Source: VFZN01 sp963709325 (GTDB lineage: Bacteria; Acidobacteriota; Vicinamibacteria; Vicinamibacterales; UBA2999). Taken from it: DNA of 64,000 bases. The stretch spans positions 806,001 to 870,000 of the forward strand of contig CAVPVV010000004.1 of assembly GCA_963709325.1 (NCBI GenBank), written 5' to 3'. The position numbers and the translations under genes are program-made. Each line of letters begins with the position of its first letter. The first letter of the stretch is position 1. Below are positions 1 to 9,022 of the stretch, one piece after another. Under the pieces are notes generated by a model that was given only the letters and a program-made list of their open reading frames with translations, ran no database searches and was not told where the DNA came from.

Positions 1-768
1 GATCACCCCGTCGCGCCCGAACAGCTTCGACAGCCGCAGGCCCTGGAAGAGCGACGGAATCTCCCGTGAGTAGTAGAGGGCGCCGACGGCGTCGTTGTCG
101 AAGCGGAAGGCCACCATCATGCTCTTGGCGCGGCGGTCGGGCCCGTCACGCGAGACCGATGGCCGGAACCCGTGCGCGCTCACGATCGCCGGACCGAGGC
201 TGCCGGCGAAGTGGAGCCAGTGGATGCCCTCTTCGAAAAACGCGTCGCCGCCGGCCATCGTCTCGTCGTTGCGCCAGTCGTCGGCGGTCTTCAGGCGGTG
301 CGCGATGGTCGTGAAGTGCGCGAACACCATGTCGCCGATTGCCCGTTCGGCAATCAGCGTGCGCAGCCGGATGGCGAGCGGTTTGTAATGATCGTTCTCG
401 CCGACCAGGACGACCCGCCCGGCGCGATCGCGGGCGGCGCAGACCGTCTCGTAGTCGGCCACGGTGAGGAACGCGGGCTTCTCGACGATCACGTGCTTGC
501 CGGCCTCGAGCGCGCGCACCGTGAGATCGAGGTGGAAGCGCGGCGGCACGGCGATCACGATTGCGTGCACGCCGGGGTCGGCGATGGCCTCGAGGTAGTC
601 GCCGTAACTGCGGCGCCCACCGAATCGGCGGCAGTACGCCTCGGCCCGGGCACGGTCGCGACTCGCGTAACTCGCCACCACTGCCCCGTCAAGCGCCCGC
701 AAATGCCGGCTATGTACGTCGGTGATGAATCCGCAGCCGAGAAAAACGATGTGCAGGGGGCCCGACAT
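1..768 (-). CDS. Gfo/Idh/MocA family oxidoreductase (3' end cut by window edge)
   Basis: The minus strand is open for exactly 256 codons from an ATG at 768 to base 1, so the C-terminus lies outside the window. The N-terminus has a Rossmann nucleotide-binding segment (FLGCGFIT, residues 9-16) and the family hallmark GKHVIVEKP at residues 90-98, whose Glu-Lys-Pro contacts the nicotinamide cofactor in this family. Downstream residues ERAIGDMVFAHF and EEGIHWLHF fit the GFO_IDH_MocA C-terminal fold. These are NAD(P)-dependent sugar or cyclitol dehydrogenases, usually cytoplasmic; the substrate cannot be told. The gene is divergent from the amidase at 971. The third glycine of the usual GxGxxG is replaced by Thr. 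Confidence 0.9.
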   Translation of the reverse strand, partial: MSGPLHIVFLGCGFITDVHSRHLRALDGAVVASYASRDRARAEAYCRRFGGRRSYGDYLEAIADPGVHAIVIAVPPRFHLDLTVRALEAGKHVIVEKPAFLTVADYETVCAARDRAGRVVLVGENDHYKPLAIRLRTLIAERAIGDMVFAHFTTIAHRLKTADDWRNDETMAGGDAFFEEGIHWLHFAGSLGPAIVSAHGFRPSVSRDGPDRRAKSMMVAFRFDNDAVGALYYSREIPSLFQGLRLSKLFGRDGVI

Positions 769-970
769 GGAGGCGACTGACCGGCTGGGCAGGGTCAAAC
801 CGGGCAAGGCTGTGGAAATTATAGCGGGTCACCTGACTTATCCCCACAGCTCACTTGCGTGCGCAGGCCATCTGCTCGAACTCCCCGCGCTCGTGCCGGT
901 TCCGGTCGGATCAACGGGCCGATCGATCCACCACTCGCGTGAACTGAGGGGTTAGAATTACAGCATTGAA
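769..970. promoter_or_regulatory. Divergent intergenic region; weak promoter candidate for the amidase operon
   Basis: This 202-bp gap separates the divergent oxidoreductase and amidase genes. A TAGAAT hexamer at 953-958 could be a -10 box for the plus-strand operon, leaving a very short leader before the ATG at 971. No convincing -35 box stands 16-18 bp upstream. Nothing else is recognisable in the gap. Confidence 0.25.
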
Positions 971-2488
971 ATGCGTCGATTACTGACGGCTCTGGTCTGC
1001 GTCTGGCTGGCGATTGGCGCGGCCCCCGAGGCCTCGGCGCAAGGCGCCCCGGCGGCGCTCACCATCCTGTCGCGCGATGGCCGCCGTCCCCTGCCGATCA
1101 CCGTCATCAACAACCAGGAATACGTCGCCGTCGACGACCTGGCCGCGCCGTTTGGCACGACCGCGCGCGACGCCGCCGGCGGGCTCACCATCACGGCGCG
1201 CGGCCGGACGATCCTCGTCACCGCGGATCAGGCCGTGGTATCGGCCGCAGGCCGGCTCGTTTCGCTGCCGGCTCCGGCGCTCAAACGCGACAACCGCTGG
1301 CTCGTCCCCGTCGATTTCCTGCCCCGGGCGCTGGGTGTCGTGATCGACACGAGGCTGGACTGGCGCCGCTCATCGCGGCTGCTGGTGGTCGGCGACCTGC
1401 GGGTGCCGCGGGTCGTCGCCCGTATCGAGGCCGGCAGTACGGGGACGTCGCTGAACTTCGAGATCTCGCCGGTGGCGACGGCGAAGGTGGCCGCGGAGGG
1501 CGGCCGCATCCTGGTCCAGTTCGACGCCGACGCGATCGACCTGCTCGTTCCAAACGTCCCGCCGCAGCCATTCCTCTCGGCGGTCACGCTCGCAGAGAAC
1601 GGCACCACCGTGCAGGTTGTTCCCGGGCCGCGCTTCGGCTCGTACCGCGCCTCGACCATGCAGCCTGACGCCGGCTCGTCTCGCCTGACACTGGAACTGA
1701 TGCCGAGCACGACCGAGCTGGGGGGGGCCGCAGCTGCCGCGACACCGCCGCCGGCGGCGCCGCCACCGGTGGATCTGCGCGCGTCTCTGCCGCCATCACC
1801 GGCAGGCGCCATCCGCACCGTGGTGCTCGATCCGGGACATGGCGGCGACGAGCTCGGCGCGCAGGGGCCCCGCGGGTCGCTCGAGAAGGACATCACGCTG
1901 TCGGTCGCGCGCCGGCTGCGCACGTTGATCGAGAGCCGGCTCGGCATCCGCGTGTTTCTCACCCGTGAAGACGATCGCACGGTGCCGCACGACGACCGGT
2001 CGGCGTTCGCGAACAACCACCAGGCCGACCTGTTCATCAGCATTCACGCCAACGCGGCCGTGCGGCCGAACGTCAAGGGCGCGGAGGTCTACTATCTGAG
2101 TGTCGAACGCGCCGACGCGGAAGCGCGGAAGCGCGCCGAAGACGCCGGCGTCACCCTGCCGGCCCTCGGCGGCGGCACGCGCGCCATCGACCTGATCCTC
2201 TGGGAGACCGCGCAGGCCCGCTATCTCGAACAGTCGGCGACGCTGGCCAACGCCATCGAAGGCAGCCTCCGGGCCCGGGTCGGGATGAGCGCACGGGCCA
2301 TTCAGCAGGCACCGTTCCGTGTGCTCGTAGGCGCGAACATGCCGGCGGCGCTGGTCGAGATGGGCTACGTCTCGAATCCCGAGCAGGAGCAGCAGCTCAC
2401 CTCCGCCGACTATCAGGCCCGCATCGCCGAGGCGCTGCTCGACGCGATCGTGAAGTTCCGCGCCCAGCTGGAACGCACGGCCCAGTGA
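971..2488 (+). CDS. N-acetylmuramoyl-L-alanine amidase (Amidase_3), exported
   Basis: A 505-residue exported cell-wall hydrolase. Residues 1-23 form a signal peptide ending ASAQ. Residues about 30-145 resemble the copper-amine-oxidase-N-like stalk domain, and a region to about 245 resembles AMIN. A Pro/Ala linker (about 250-265) leads to the Amidase_3 catalytic domain from about 280. The zinc ligands and catalytic residues are visible: H290 in DPGHGG, E305 in LEKDITL, H359 in SIHANA and E463 in LVEMGYVSN. It cleaves the amide bond between MurNAc and the stem peptide. It heads a compact run with the GerMN gene, rph and rdgB; its stop overlaps the next start (TGATG). Confidence 0.95.
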   Translation: MRRLLTALVCVWLAIGAAPEASAQGAPAALTILSRDGRRPLPITVINNQEYVAVDDLAAPFGTTARDAAGGLTITARGRTILVTADQAVVSAAGRLVSLPAPALKRDNRWLVPVDFLPRALGVVIDTRLDWRRSSRLLVVGDLRVPRVVARIEAGSTGTSLNFEISPVATAKVAAEGGRILVQFDADAIDLLVPNVPPQPFLSAVTLAENGTTVQVVPGPRFGSYRASTMQPDAGSSRLTLELMPSTTELGGAAAAATPPPAAPPPVDLRASLPPSPAGAIRTVVLDPGHGGDELGAQGPRGSLEKDITLSVARRLRTLIESRLGIRVFLTREDDRTVPHDDRSAFANNHQADLFISIHANAAVRPNVKGAEVYYLSVERADAEARKRAEDAGVTLPALGGGTRAIDLILWETAQARYLEQSATLANAIEGSLRARVGMSARAIQQAPFRVLVGANMPAALVEMGYVSNPEQEQQLTSADYQARIAEALLDAIVKFRAQLERTAQ

Positions 2489-3114
2489 TGTCGCGTCGCG
2501 CGCTGATCGGTGTGGCCGCGGTGCTGGCGGCCGGCGTGTTCGGCTGGATCGTGATGTCGGCGCTCGGCCGACTGCTGAGCACACCGGCGGCGCCGCCGCC
2601 CGATGTCGCTACCGAAACCCCGGCCGTAGCGCCGCCCGCGACCACCGAACCGGCAGCCGGGCCGCGCATCAAGGCCACCTTGTTTTTCGCCTCCGCCGAT
2701 GCCCAGCGGCTGGTCGGCGTGCAGCAGGACGTCCCGCTAGCCGAGGGCCCGGTAGCGCAGGCCCGCGCCCTGGTGAACGCGCTGCTCACATCAACTCCTC
2801 CCGATGGGCTCGCCTCCACGATTCCGGAAGGCACCACGCTTCGAGGCGTCTACCTGTCGGATCAGCACGAGCTGTTCGTCGATCTCGACGAGACCGTGCG
2901 CAGCAAGCATCGCGGCGGCTCCACCCAGGAGCTGCTGACCGTCTACACTCTGGTCAACACCCTGACGGTGAACCTCTCGACTATTGGCGCGGTGCAGATC
3001 CTGATCGAAGGACGCGAGGCCGACACACTCGCGGGCCATGTGGACTTGCGGCGGCCGTTGCGGAAAAATGAAGCGTTGATCGCCCCCTCGGAGCCTCCCC
3101 AGAGCCCCTCATGA
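2488..3114 (+). CDS. GerMN domain protein, membrane-anchored
   Basis: A 208-residue protein with one N-terminal hydrophobic anchor (residues about 6-30), a Pro/Ala/Thr-rich linker, and a GerMN domain from about residue 65 to the end (segments VNALLTSTPPDGLASTIPEG and LFVDLDETV are typical). GerMN domains occur in spore-germination GerM and in periplasmic proteins next to cell-wall amidases, where a wall-binding role is inferred. I chose the ATG at 2488, which overlaps the amidase TGA by one base; a GTG at 2485 is possible but less likely. The stop overlaps the rph start (ATGA). This placement supports a wall-remodelling pair with the amidase. Confidence 0.85.
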   Translation: MSRRALIGVAAVLAAGVFGWIVMSALGRLLSTPAAPPPDVATETPAVAPPATTEPAAGPRIKATLFFASADAQRLVGVQQDVPLAEGPVAQARALVNALLTSTPPDGLASTIPEGTTLRGVYLSDQHELFVDLDETVRSKHRGGSTQELLTVYTLVNTLTVNLSTIGAVQILIEGREADTLAGHVDLRRPLRKNEALIAPSEPPQSPS

Positions 3115-3842
3115 TGCGACAGTACGATCGTGGCCCCGGCGAGCTGCGCCCTACCCAGATCACGCCGCACTACCTGCTGCACGCCGAAGGCTCGGTCCTG
3201 ATCGAGGTCGGTCAGACGCGCGTCATCTGCGCTGCGAGCATCGAGGATCGCGTGCCGCCGTTTCTTCGCGGCACCGGCAAGGGCTGGGTCACGGCCGAAT
3301 ACGGCATGCTGCCGCGCGCGACGACGACGCGCTCGACGCGCGAGGCGTCGAGCGGCAAGGTCGGCGGCCGGACCATGGAGATTCAGCGGCTGATCGGCCG
3401 GTCGATGCGGACGGTCGTCAAGTTGAACGAACTGGGAGAGCGGACCGTCTGGCTGGACTGCGACGTCATCCAGGCCGACGGGGGGACACGCACCGCGTCC
3501 ATCACCGGCGCATTCGTCGCGCTCGCGCTTGCCTGCCAGCGGCTCAAGGAGACCGAGATCCTGCGCTCCATCCCGATCTCCGACTACGTCGCCGCCACCA
3601 GCGTCGGCATCGTCGGCGGGATGCCGCTGCTCGACCTCGCCTACGAAGAGGATTCGAAGGCCGACGTGGACATGAACATCGTCAAGACCGGCGACGGGCG
3701 CTACATCGAGGTGCAGGGGACGGCGGAATCGGAGCCGTTCGATCGCGACGCGCTGGCCGGACTGCTCGAGCTCGCCGACGCGGGCATCGCGCGCCTGATC
3801 GAGAAGCAGCGCGAGATCGTCGGCCCGATCCTCGGCCGATGA
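3111..3842 (+). CDS. rph: Ribonuclease PH
   Basis: A 243-residue cytoplasmic phosphorolytic 3'-5' exoribonuclease that trims tRNA 3' ends. The sequence matches RNase PH over its full length: RGPGELRPTQIT near the N-terminus, the basic segment GWVTAEYGMLPRAT, the GRTMEIQRLIGRSMR helix, WLDCDVIQADGGTRTASITG, and a C-terminal EVQGTAESEPF. Length is normal for the family (about 240). The start ATG at 3111 overlaps the upstream stop, and a second ATG lies at 3114. The rdgB start overlaps its stop (ATGA), and this rph-rdgB adjacency is common in bacteria. Confidence 0.97.
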   Translation: MMRQYDRGPGELRPTQITPHYLLHAEGSVLIEVGQTRVICAASIEDRVPPFLRGTGKGWVTAEYGMLPRATTTRSTREASSGKVGGRTMEIQRLIGRSMRTVVKLNELGERTVWLDCDVIQADGGTRTASITGAFVALALACQRLKETEILRSIPISDYVAATSVGIVGGMPLLDLAYEEDSKADVDMNIVKTGDGRYIEVQGTAESEPFDRDALAGLLELADAGIARLIEKQREIVGPILGR

Positions 3843-4447
3843 AGCTGCTCGTCGCCACCACCAACCAGCACAAGCTTCGAGAGATCGCGCCGCTCCTCGC
3901 CGGTGCGGATCTGGATCTGGTCACGCTGTCCGATATCGACCCGGTTCCGGAGCCGGAGGAGGCAGGCGCGACCTTCTGGGAGAACGCACGTCTGAAGGCG
4001 CTCGCCTACGCGCGCGCGACCGGGTTGGTCACGGTGGCCGAAGACTCGGGCCTGGTCGTGGAGGCGCTCGGCGGCGAGCCCGGCGTACGATCGGCGCGTT
4101 TCCTCGGGACGAATGTCAGCTACCCGGCCCGCTTCGACGAGATCTACCGGCGCCTGGCCACCGTTCCCGGCAAGCGCCACGCCGCGTGCTTCGTCACGGC
4201 TCTGGTGATGGCGGACGGCGGGTCAATCGTCTACGAGACCGAATCGCGCATCGAAGGCGTCATCGCGCCGCGGCCAGCCGGCAGCCACGGTTTTGGCTAC
4301 GACCCGATATTTCTCTATCCGCCGCTGGCCAGGACGACAGCGGAGATGACATCGGAGGAGAAGGCCGCCGTCTCCCACCGCGCCCGCGCATTTCGCGACC
4401 TTCGCCGGGCGTTGGCCACAGACCGGGTTGCTATACTCAAGGGCTGA
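3839..4447 (+). CDS. rdgB: RdgB/HAM1 family non-canonical purine NTP pyrophosphatase
   Basis: A 202-residue enzyme that hydrolyses dITP, XTP and ITP to monophosphates, cleaning the nucleotide pool. Diagnostic segments are the N-terminal LLVATTNQHKLREI (substrate-binding TxNxxK), GATFWENARLKA, the metal-binding VAEDSGLVVEALGGEPG, and the C-terminal SHGFGYDPIF with SHRARAF. Length is normal. It overlaps rph by four bases and ends immediately before the TetR gene. Confidence 0.96.
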   Translation: MKLLVATTNQHKLREIAPLLAGADLDLVTLSDIDPVPEPEEAGATFWENARLKALAYARATGLVTVAEDSGLVVEALGGEPGVRSARFLGTNVSYPARFDEIYRRLATVPGKRHAACFVTALVMADGGSIVYETESRIEGVIAPRPAGSHGFGYDPIFLYPPLARTTAEMTSEEKAAVSHRARAFRDLRRALATDRVAILKG

Positions 4448-5065
4448 ATGCTGCAGGAGGAGCGGTCCGAACGGAGCCGGGCGGCGCTGCTCGAGGCGGC
4501 CCTGACGTTGTTCTCGCGACAGGGCTACCGCGCGACCAGCGTTCGCGACATCGCCGAAAGCGCCAGGACCTCGACCGGCAGCGTCTACCACCACTTCCGC
4601 GACAAGGAGACGATCTTCCAGACCCTGCTCGAGCAGTTCTGGGAGGCATCGTCCGCGCCGGACTTTCCGCTCAATCGCATCTTCGAGGAGGGCGCGTTCC
4701 CCGACGATCTGCCGGCCATCGGCCGCGCCGCGCAGGAGATGGTCGCGAACTGGCGCCCCTACGTCGCGCTGATCTACGTGGACGTGGTGGAGTTCGAGGG
4801 CCGGCACATCCACCGCTTCTACGCCAACCTCGCCGGACGGTTCCAGGAGTTCCTGTCGCGCCGGCCCGATTTGCGTATCCCGGATCGCATGCGCGACGGC
4901 ATCCCGCCGGAACTGGCCATGATGCTCACCACCCGCATCTACATGTACTACTTCGTCGTCGAAACGCTCTTCGGGGTCCCGAACCACTACGGGCTGAACA
5001 GCGAAGACGCGACCAAGCTGATTGCCGACGTTCTGACTGGAGGAATACTCAAGAGTGGGGGCTGA
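4448..5065 (+). CDS. TetR/AcrR family transcriptional regulator
   Basis: A 205-residue DNA-binding regulator. The N-terminal helix-turn-helix is clear: RAALLEAALTLFSRQGYRAT followed by SVRDIAESARTSTGSVYHHF (residues about 30-50), the recognition helix of TetR proteins. The C-terminal ligand-binding domain (about 60-205) is divergent, so the effector is unknown. The ATG directly follows the rdgB stop. A TATACT hexamer at 4432-4437 inside the rdgB 3' end might give it its own promoter, but no good -35 accompanies it. The converging epimerase gene ends 15 bp downstream. Confidence 0.92.
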   Translation: MLQEERSERSRAALLEAALTLFSRQGYRATSVRDIAESARTSTGSVYHHFRDKETIFQTLLEQFWEASSAPDFPLNRIFEEGAFPDDLPAIGRAAQEMVANWRPYVALIYVDVVEFEGRHIHRFYANLAGRFQEFLSRRPDLRIPDRMRDGIPPELAMMLTTRIYMYYFVVETLFGVPNHYGLNSEDATKLIADVLTGGILKSGG

Positions 5066-5080
5066 GACGTCAGCGGCGCC

Positions 5081-6076
5081 TTACTTATCGCTCTGACGCC
5101 GCGCAAGCTCACGCAGTTCATATTCGAGCGTCTGCTCCATTCCCTCTCGCAGCGACCGCGCCGCAAAGCCCAGCTCGCGGACGGCTTTCTCGTTGGATCC
5201 CAGATACGTGACGCCGGCGATCACCCGCAGCGCTTCCGGCGTGAGGGCGGGCGGCAGGTCCACGAGCCGCTGCACGACGCTCATCGCTGCGGCCGTGGCC
5301 TTCATCGTGCGCGGACCGGGATGCAGCAGCGGCTTCGGCACCTTTGCGAGGGTCGCGATCAGATCGAAGGCTTCCTCGAAGGTGTGCCGCGGGCCGGTGA
5401 TGATGTAGGGCTCGCCGGCGGTCCCCCGCTCCATCGCCAGGATGTGACCGCGGGCGGTGTCCTCGACATGTCCCCAGCAGAACGCGGTTCGCCGCGGTGT
5501 CGCGGGCAGGCGCTTGCGGAGCAGGTCCACGAGCGCAGTGTGCATTCCGCTGGTATCGCCCGGACCGTAGATGACGCCAGGCTGCACGATGACCAACGGC
5601 AGCCCCTGATTCATCATCGGCAGCGCCACCTGGTAGTGCGCGAGCCATTTCGTGCGGTCGTACTCGCTGAGGTGCGGTCCGTCGTAGCGATAGCGCTCGT
5701 CCGGCATCGCTCCCCTGGTGTCGGAGAAGACGGCGACGCTGCTGGTGTAGACGCCCCTGGACACGCCGAGCTCGCGCATCACGTCCAGGACGTTGCGCGT
5801 GCCGCCGACGTTGATGCGCTCGGCCTCCCCCGACGGCACGCCGACCTTGTACCAGGCGGCACAGTGGAACATCCCGTCGACGCCGCGCATCGGCTCGACC
5901 AGGCTGTCGCGATCGGTGATGTCTCCCTGGTGCAGCTCGACGCCCAGGGTCCGGAGAATGCCGGCGCGAGCCGGGTCCCGAATCAGCGCCACCACCCGGT
6001 GGCCCCGGCTGATCAACTGCTTGGTCAGTTCGCCGCCCAGGAACCCGGTGGCCCCGGTGACGAAATAGCGGCCCAT
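5081..6076 (-). CDS. NAD-dependent epimerase/dehydratase (extended SDR)
   Basis: A 331-residue extended short-chain dehydrogenase. The N-terminal Rossmann motif is GATGFLG (residues 8-14). The catalytic YxxxK is Y139-D-R-T-K143, preceded by the TSSVAVF strand carrying the catalytic Ser. FHCAAWYKVG and PGVIYGPGD are typical of dihydroflavonol-4-reductase-like and hopanoid-associated sugar epimerase families. The substrate is not determined. It points away from the tRNA-Pro and converges on the TetR gene. Confidence 0.92.
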   Translation of the reverse strand: MGRYFVTGATGFLGGELTKQLISRGHRVVALIRDPARAGILRTLGVELHQGDITDRDSLVEPMRGVDGMFHCAAWYKVGVPSGEAERINVGGTRNVLDVMRELGVSRGVYTSSVAVFSDTRGAMPDERYRYDGPHLSEYDRTKWLAHYQVALPMMNQGLPLVIVQPGVIYGPGDTSGMHTALVDLLRKRLPATPRRTAFCWGHVEDTARGHILAMERGTAGEPYIITGPRHTFEEAFDLIATLAKVPKPLLHPGPRTMKATAAAMSVVQRLVDLPPALTPEALRVIAGVTYLGSNEKAVRELGFAARSLREGMEQTLEYELRELARRQSDK

Positions 6077-6101
6077 GCTCAGATAGAATAAACGCTCGGG
6101 T

Positions 6102-6178
6102 CGGGGCGTGGCTCAGCCTGGTAGAGCGCCCGCTTTGGGAGCGGGATGTCGCTGGTTCGAATCCAGTCGCCCCGACCA
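6102..6178 (+). tRNA. tRNA-Pro (anticodon UGG), CCA encoded
   Basis: A 77-nt cloverleaf. The 5' acceptor strand CGGGGCG pairs with the 3' strand before discriminator A and encoded CCA (6176-6178). The anticodon stem CCCGC/GCGGG closes a seven-base loop TTTGGGA, with anticodon TGG at 6136-6138. The T arm contains GGTTCGAATCC. A TAGAAT hexamer at 6084-6089 may be a -10 box. Confidence 0.97.
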
Positions 6179-6201
6179 GTTTCCCAGTCCGGCTTCCCGC
6201 C

Positions 6202-7365
6202 GTGGCGCCCGTCCCTCCTCAACCCGTCGAGCACACCTCGCTTCTCGTCATCGGCGCAGGCCCGTACGGCGTGGCGACAGCCGCCTGCGCCCGTGCGCGA
6301 GGCATCGACACGGTGATCGTCGGAAAGCCGATGGCGCTCTGGCGCGACCACATGCCGGCCGGCATGTTCCTGCGATCGGGACCAGACTGGCACCTCGACG
6401 CGGCCGACGTCCACACCTTTGCCGCGTTCCTCGAGGAGCGGCGCACGCCGTGGGCCGCGGTCGACCCTGTGCCGATTGCCACCTTCCTCGAATACGCCGA
6501 CTGGTTCATCGCGCAGAAGTCGCTCGCCATCCGCGATGATCGCGTGACGCGCCTGACCCGCGCCGGCGGCCGATTCGAGGCCGAGCTCGCCAGCGGCGCG
6601 CAGGTGATTGCCGAGCGTGTCGTGTCGGCTACCGGCATCGCGCGCTTCAAGCGCCTTCCGGACTGGGCGGCGACGCTGCCTGACGGCCTGGCCGTTCACA
6701 CCTGTGACCTCGTCGACTTCGAGTCAACACGCGGCCAGCGTCTCTTGATCGTCGGCGGCCGTCAGAGTGCGTACGAGTGGGCGGCGCTGGCCTCGGATCA
6801 CGGGGCCGCCCGGATCGACGTCGTCCATCGCCATCCCACGCCTCGGTTCGAGAAAGTCAGCTGGCGCTTCGTCGATCCATACATCGAGCAGACACTTTCC
6901 GAGCGGGGCTGGTGGAGGCGGCTCTCCGCGGAACGGCGGCAGTCGATTGCCCGCGAGTTCTGGGAGGTCGGCCGCCTCACGCTCGAGGCATGGCTGACGC
7001 CGCGGCTGCCGCCAGAGCGGGTCATCCGCCGCCCTGAGACGTTCGTGTCGAGAGTCGTCGCCGCGGGAGCGCGCAGCATCACGGTTGCGCTCTCGACCGG
7101 TGAGCAGCTGGAAACCGATGGCATCGTCTTCGCGACGGGCTACGAGCCGAAGCTCGCGAACCTGACTTATCTGGCGCCGGTCGTAGATGGTGTCGTGCAA
7201 CGGGATGACTTTCCTCTGCTCGACGAGGACTTTCAATCGACGATAGCCGGGTTGTACTTCACCGGCTTCGCGGCGACGAGGGACTTCGGTCCCTTCTTCG
7301 GATTCACCAGGGGCTGCCCCGCCGCGGCGTCGATCCTCGTAAGGGCGCTGCTCCGCGCTTCCTGA
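6202..7365 (+). CDS. FAD/NAD(P)-binding oxidoreductase (flavin monooxygenase-like)
   Basis: A 387-residue flavoprotein. The N-terminal FAD-binding motif is VIGAGPYG (residues 16-23). A second dinucleotide fold appears near residues 180-190 (LLIVGGRQSAYEWA). The segment IVFATGYEPKLANL matches the ATG motif of flavin-containing monooxygenases, and LYFTGFAATRDFGPF near the C-terminus contacts FAD in this superfamily. The start is a GTG 24 bp after the tRNA; no earlier ATG is available. The substrate is unknown. Confidence 0.85.
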   Translation: MAPVPPQPVEHTSLLVIGAGPYGVATAACARARGIDTVIVGKPMALWRDHMPAGMFLRSGPDWHLDAADVHTFAAFLEERRTPWAAVDPVPIATFLEYADWFIAQKSLAIRDDRVTRLTRAGGRFEAELASGAQVIAERVVSATGIARFKRLPDWAATLPDGLAVHTCDLVDFESTRGQRLLIVGGRQSAYEWAALASDHGAARIDVVHRHPTPRFEKVSWRFVDPYIEQTLSERGWWRRLSAERRQSIAREFWEVGRLTLEAWLTPRLPPERVIRRPETFVSRVVAAGARSITVALSTGEQLETDGIVFATGYEPKLANLTYLAPVVDGVVQRDDFPLLDEDFQSTIAGLYFTGFAATRDFGPFFGFTRGCPAAASILVRALLRAS

Positions 7366-7468
7366 GCAGTCGTTCCTGCGCATTTCGTCTCGAAGACACC
7401 AGGTGATTCGTCACCGAGGCCATCCCACTCTTTCCGATCGCGCGCGAGTCACATACACTCGTCGCCCT

Positions 7469-8023
7469 ATGTCTTGGCGAACTCTTGCTGTTGCCAGCTT
7501 GTTAACACTCTCGTTGGGCGCACCGCTCACCGCCAGCGTCACCGTTCCCGCCGAAATCAGCGCCCTCGTCGCCGACGCGCAGGTCATCGCACACGGCCGC
7601 ATCGTCAGCCTCGAAGGGCGCGAAAGCGGCGACGGGCTCGGAATCGAAACGGTGGTGACGCTCGAGGTCGAGTCGTACTTCAAGGGCAATCTTGGCCGCG
7701 AGCTCACCTTTGCCGTCCTCGGCGGACAGCTCGGCCGGTATCGCAGTGTCGTGTCCGGGGCGCCGCGGTTCGCGCCCGGAGAAGAGGTCGTTCTCTTCCT
7801 CGGCGCTCACCCTCCCGCAATACCGCGCCTCGTGCGGCTGGGCCAGGGTTCTTTCCGTGTGTCGGTCGATTCGCGCACCGGCGCCAAGAGCATCCGCCGG
7901 CAGCCGCTCGCCGGAGAAGCTGGCAGCTGGCAACGCGTTCAGCGCGGCACTGGCCCGGCCGACGGCTTGTCGCTCGAGGCGTTCGGCGCGATGGTGCGCA
8001 CGGCAGTGGAGAAGGCGCGATGA
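7469..8023 (+). CDS. Exported protein of unknown function
   Basis: A 184-residue protein with a clear signal peptide (MSWRTLAVASLLTLSLGAPL, cleavage near residue 22). I chose the ATG at 7469 over an upstream start at 7403 because it sits directly before the hydrophobic segment. The mature part looks like a small beta-rich domain (AHGRIVSLEGRES, TLEVESYFKGN, FAPGEEVVLFLG), a pattern I have seen beside matrixin proteases, but I cannot name a family. Its stop overlaps the protease start, so the two are probably co-translated. Confidence 0.75.
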   Translation: MSWRTLAVASLLTLSLGAPLTASVTVPAEISALVADAQVIAHGRIVSLEGRESGDGLGIETVVTLEVESYFKGNLGRELTFAVLGGQLGRYRSVVSGAPRFAPGEEVVLFLGAHPPAIPRLVRLGQGSFRVSVDSRTGAKSIRRQPLAGEAGSWQRVQRGTGPADGLSLEAFGAMVRTAVEKAR

Positions 8024-9022
8024 CCCGCCGATCCCTCGTCTGCATCTGGGCCACGCTGCTGTTCGTGATCGCGAGCCTGCAACCCAGCCAGGCGTACTTG
8101 CGGCAGTCGGACCTCAACGGCAGCCAGCGCGTGTTCGTCACGTGGGCGAACGGCCGCATCCCCTACTTCGTGTCCGATCAGCCGGTTCCCGGGGTAAGCG
8201 TTGACGCGCTCGAAGCGGCCTTGCAGCGGGCCACCAGCAGCTGGCATGCGGCGCCGGGCTCGACGATGACGTTCGACTACCAGGGACGGACGTCGGCGCG
8301 GCCGCTGGTGATCGACGGGCGCAACAGCGATCGGGTTCCTCTCTCACCCCGAGCTCGAGGGCGTGCTGGGCGTGACGGCCACGATCGTCGATTCGGTCAC
8401 CGGCGAGGTCGTCGAGTCGGACATGTTCTTCAACTCTGCTGCCGAGTGGTCGGTGGCCGGCAACGGCGAAGAGAATCGCTTCGACCTCGAGTCGATCGCG
8501 CTTCACGAGCTCGGACACATGCTCGGCCTCAATCATTCGGCACTTGGGTATTTTGAGGTCACGGCTGGCGATGCCCGCCTGGCCGCGGCCGAAGCGGTGA
8601 TGTTCCCCTTCGCATTCGATCCCGGCACAATCGCCGGGCGGCAGCTCAAGGCCGACGACATCGCCGGTGCCGCCGAAATCTACCCGGATGCCAATCACCG
8701 TGCCGACACCGGCGCAATCCGGGCGCATGTGCAGTTCGAGGGGCGCAACGCCTTCGGCGTGCACGTCATGGCCTTCAACCCCGTCAGCGGTGAAATGGTC
8801 GCGGGCTTCGTGCTCGAGAATGGCGATGCGCTCATCACCGGACTCTCACCAGGCCCATACCTGCTGCGCGTCGAACCAGTGGACGATGACGCCGTCAGCA
8901 GCTACTTCGACGAGCCACCGGTGGTCGATCTCGGCTTCAGGAACGCGTTCGCCGACCGTCTGGTCAACGTGCAACGCGGCGCGACCGCCGAACCGGTCGA
9001 AATCGCGCTGGTGGCCCGATGA
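8020..9022 (+). CDS. Matrixin-like zinc metalloprotease, exported (one frameshift)
   Basis: The N-terminus (ATG at 8020, signal peptide ending near SQAYLRQ) reads in one frame to about 8330. The rest reads in the next frame from about 8332 to 9022. Removing one base near 8328 joins them into SIGFLSHPELEGVLG, so a one-base insertion is likely. The zinc-binding metzincin motif HELGHMLGLNH starts at about 8504, which fits peptidase family M10. The C-terminal part resembles a carboxypeptidase-regulatory-like beta domain (IRAHVQFEGR, GLSPGPYLLRV). It lies in an overlapping trio with the small exported protein and the outer-membrane barrel. Confidence 0.85.

Noticed and set aside
6079..6699. Minus-strand frame across tRNA-Pro (contains DWIRTSDIPLPKRALYQAEP)
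   Set aside because: This is the familiar antisense translation of a tRNA, not a protein; the rest shadows the FAD oxidoreductase.
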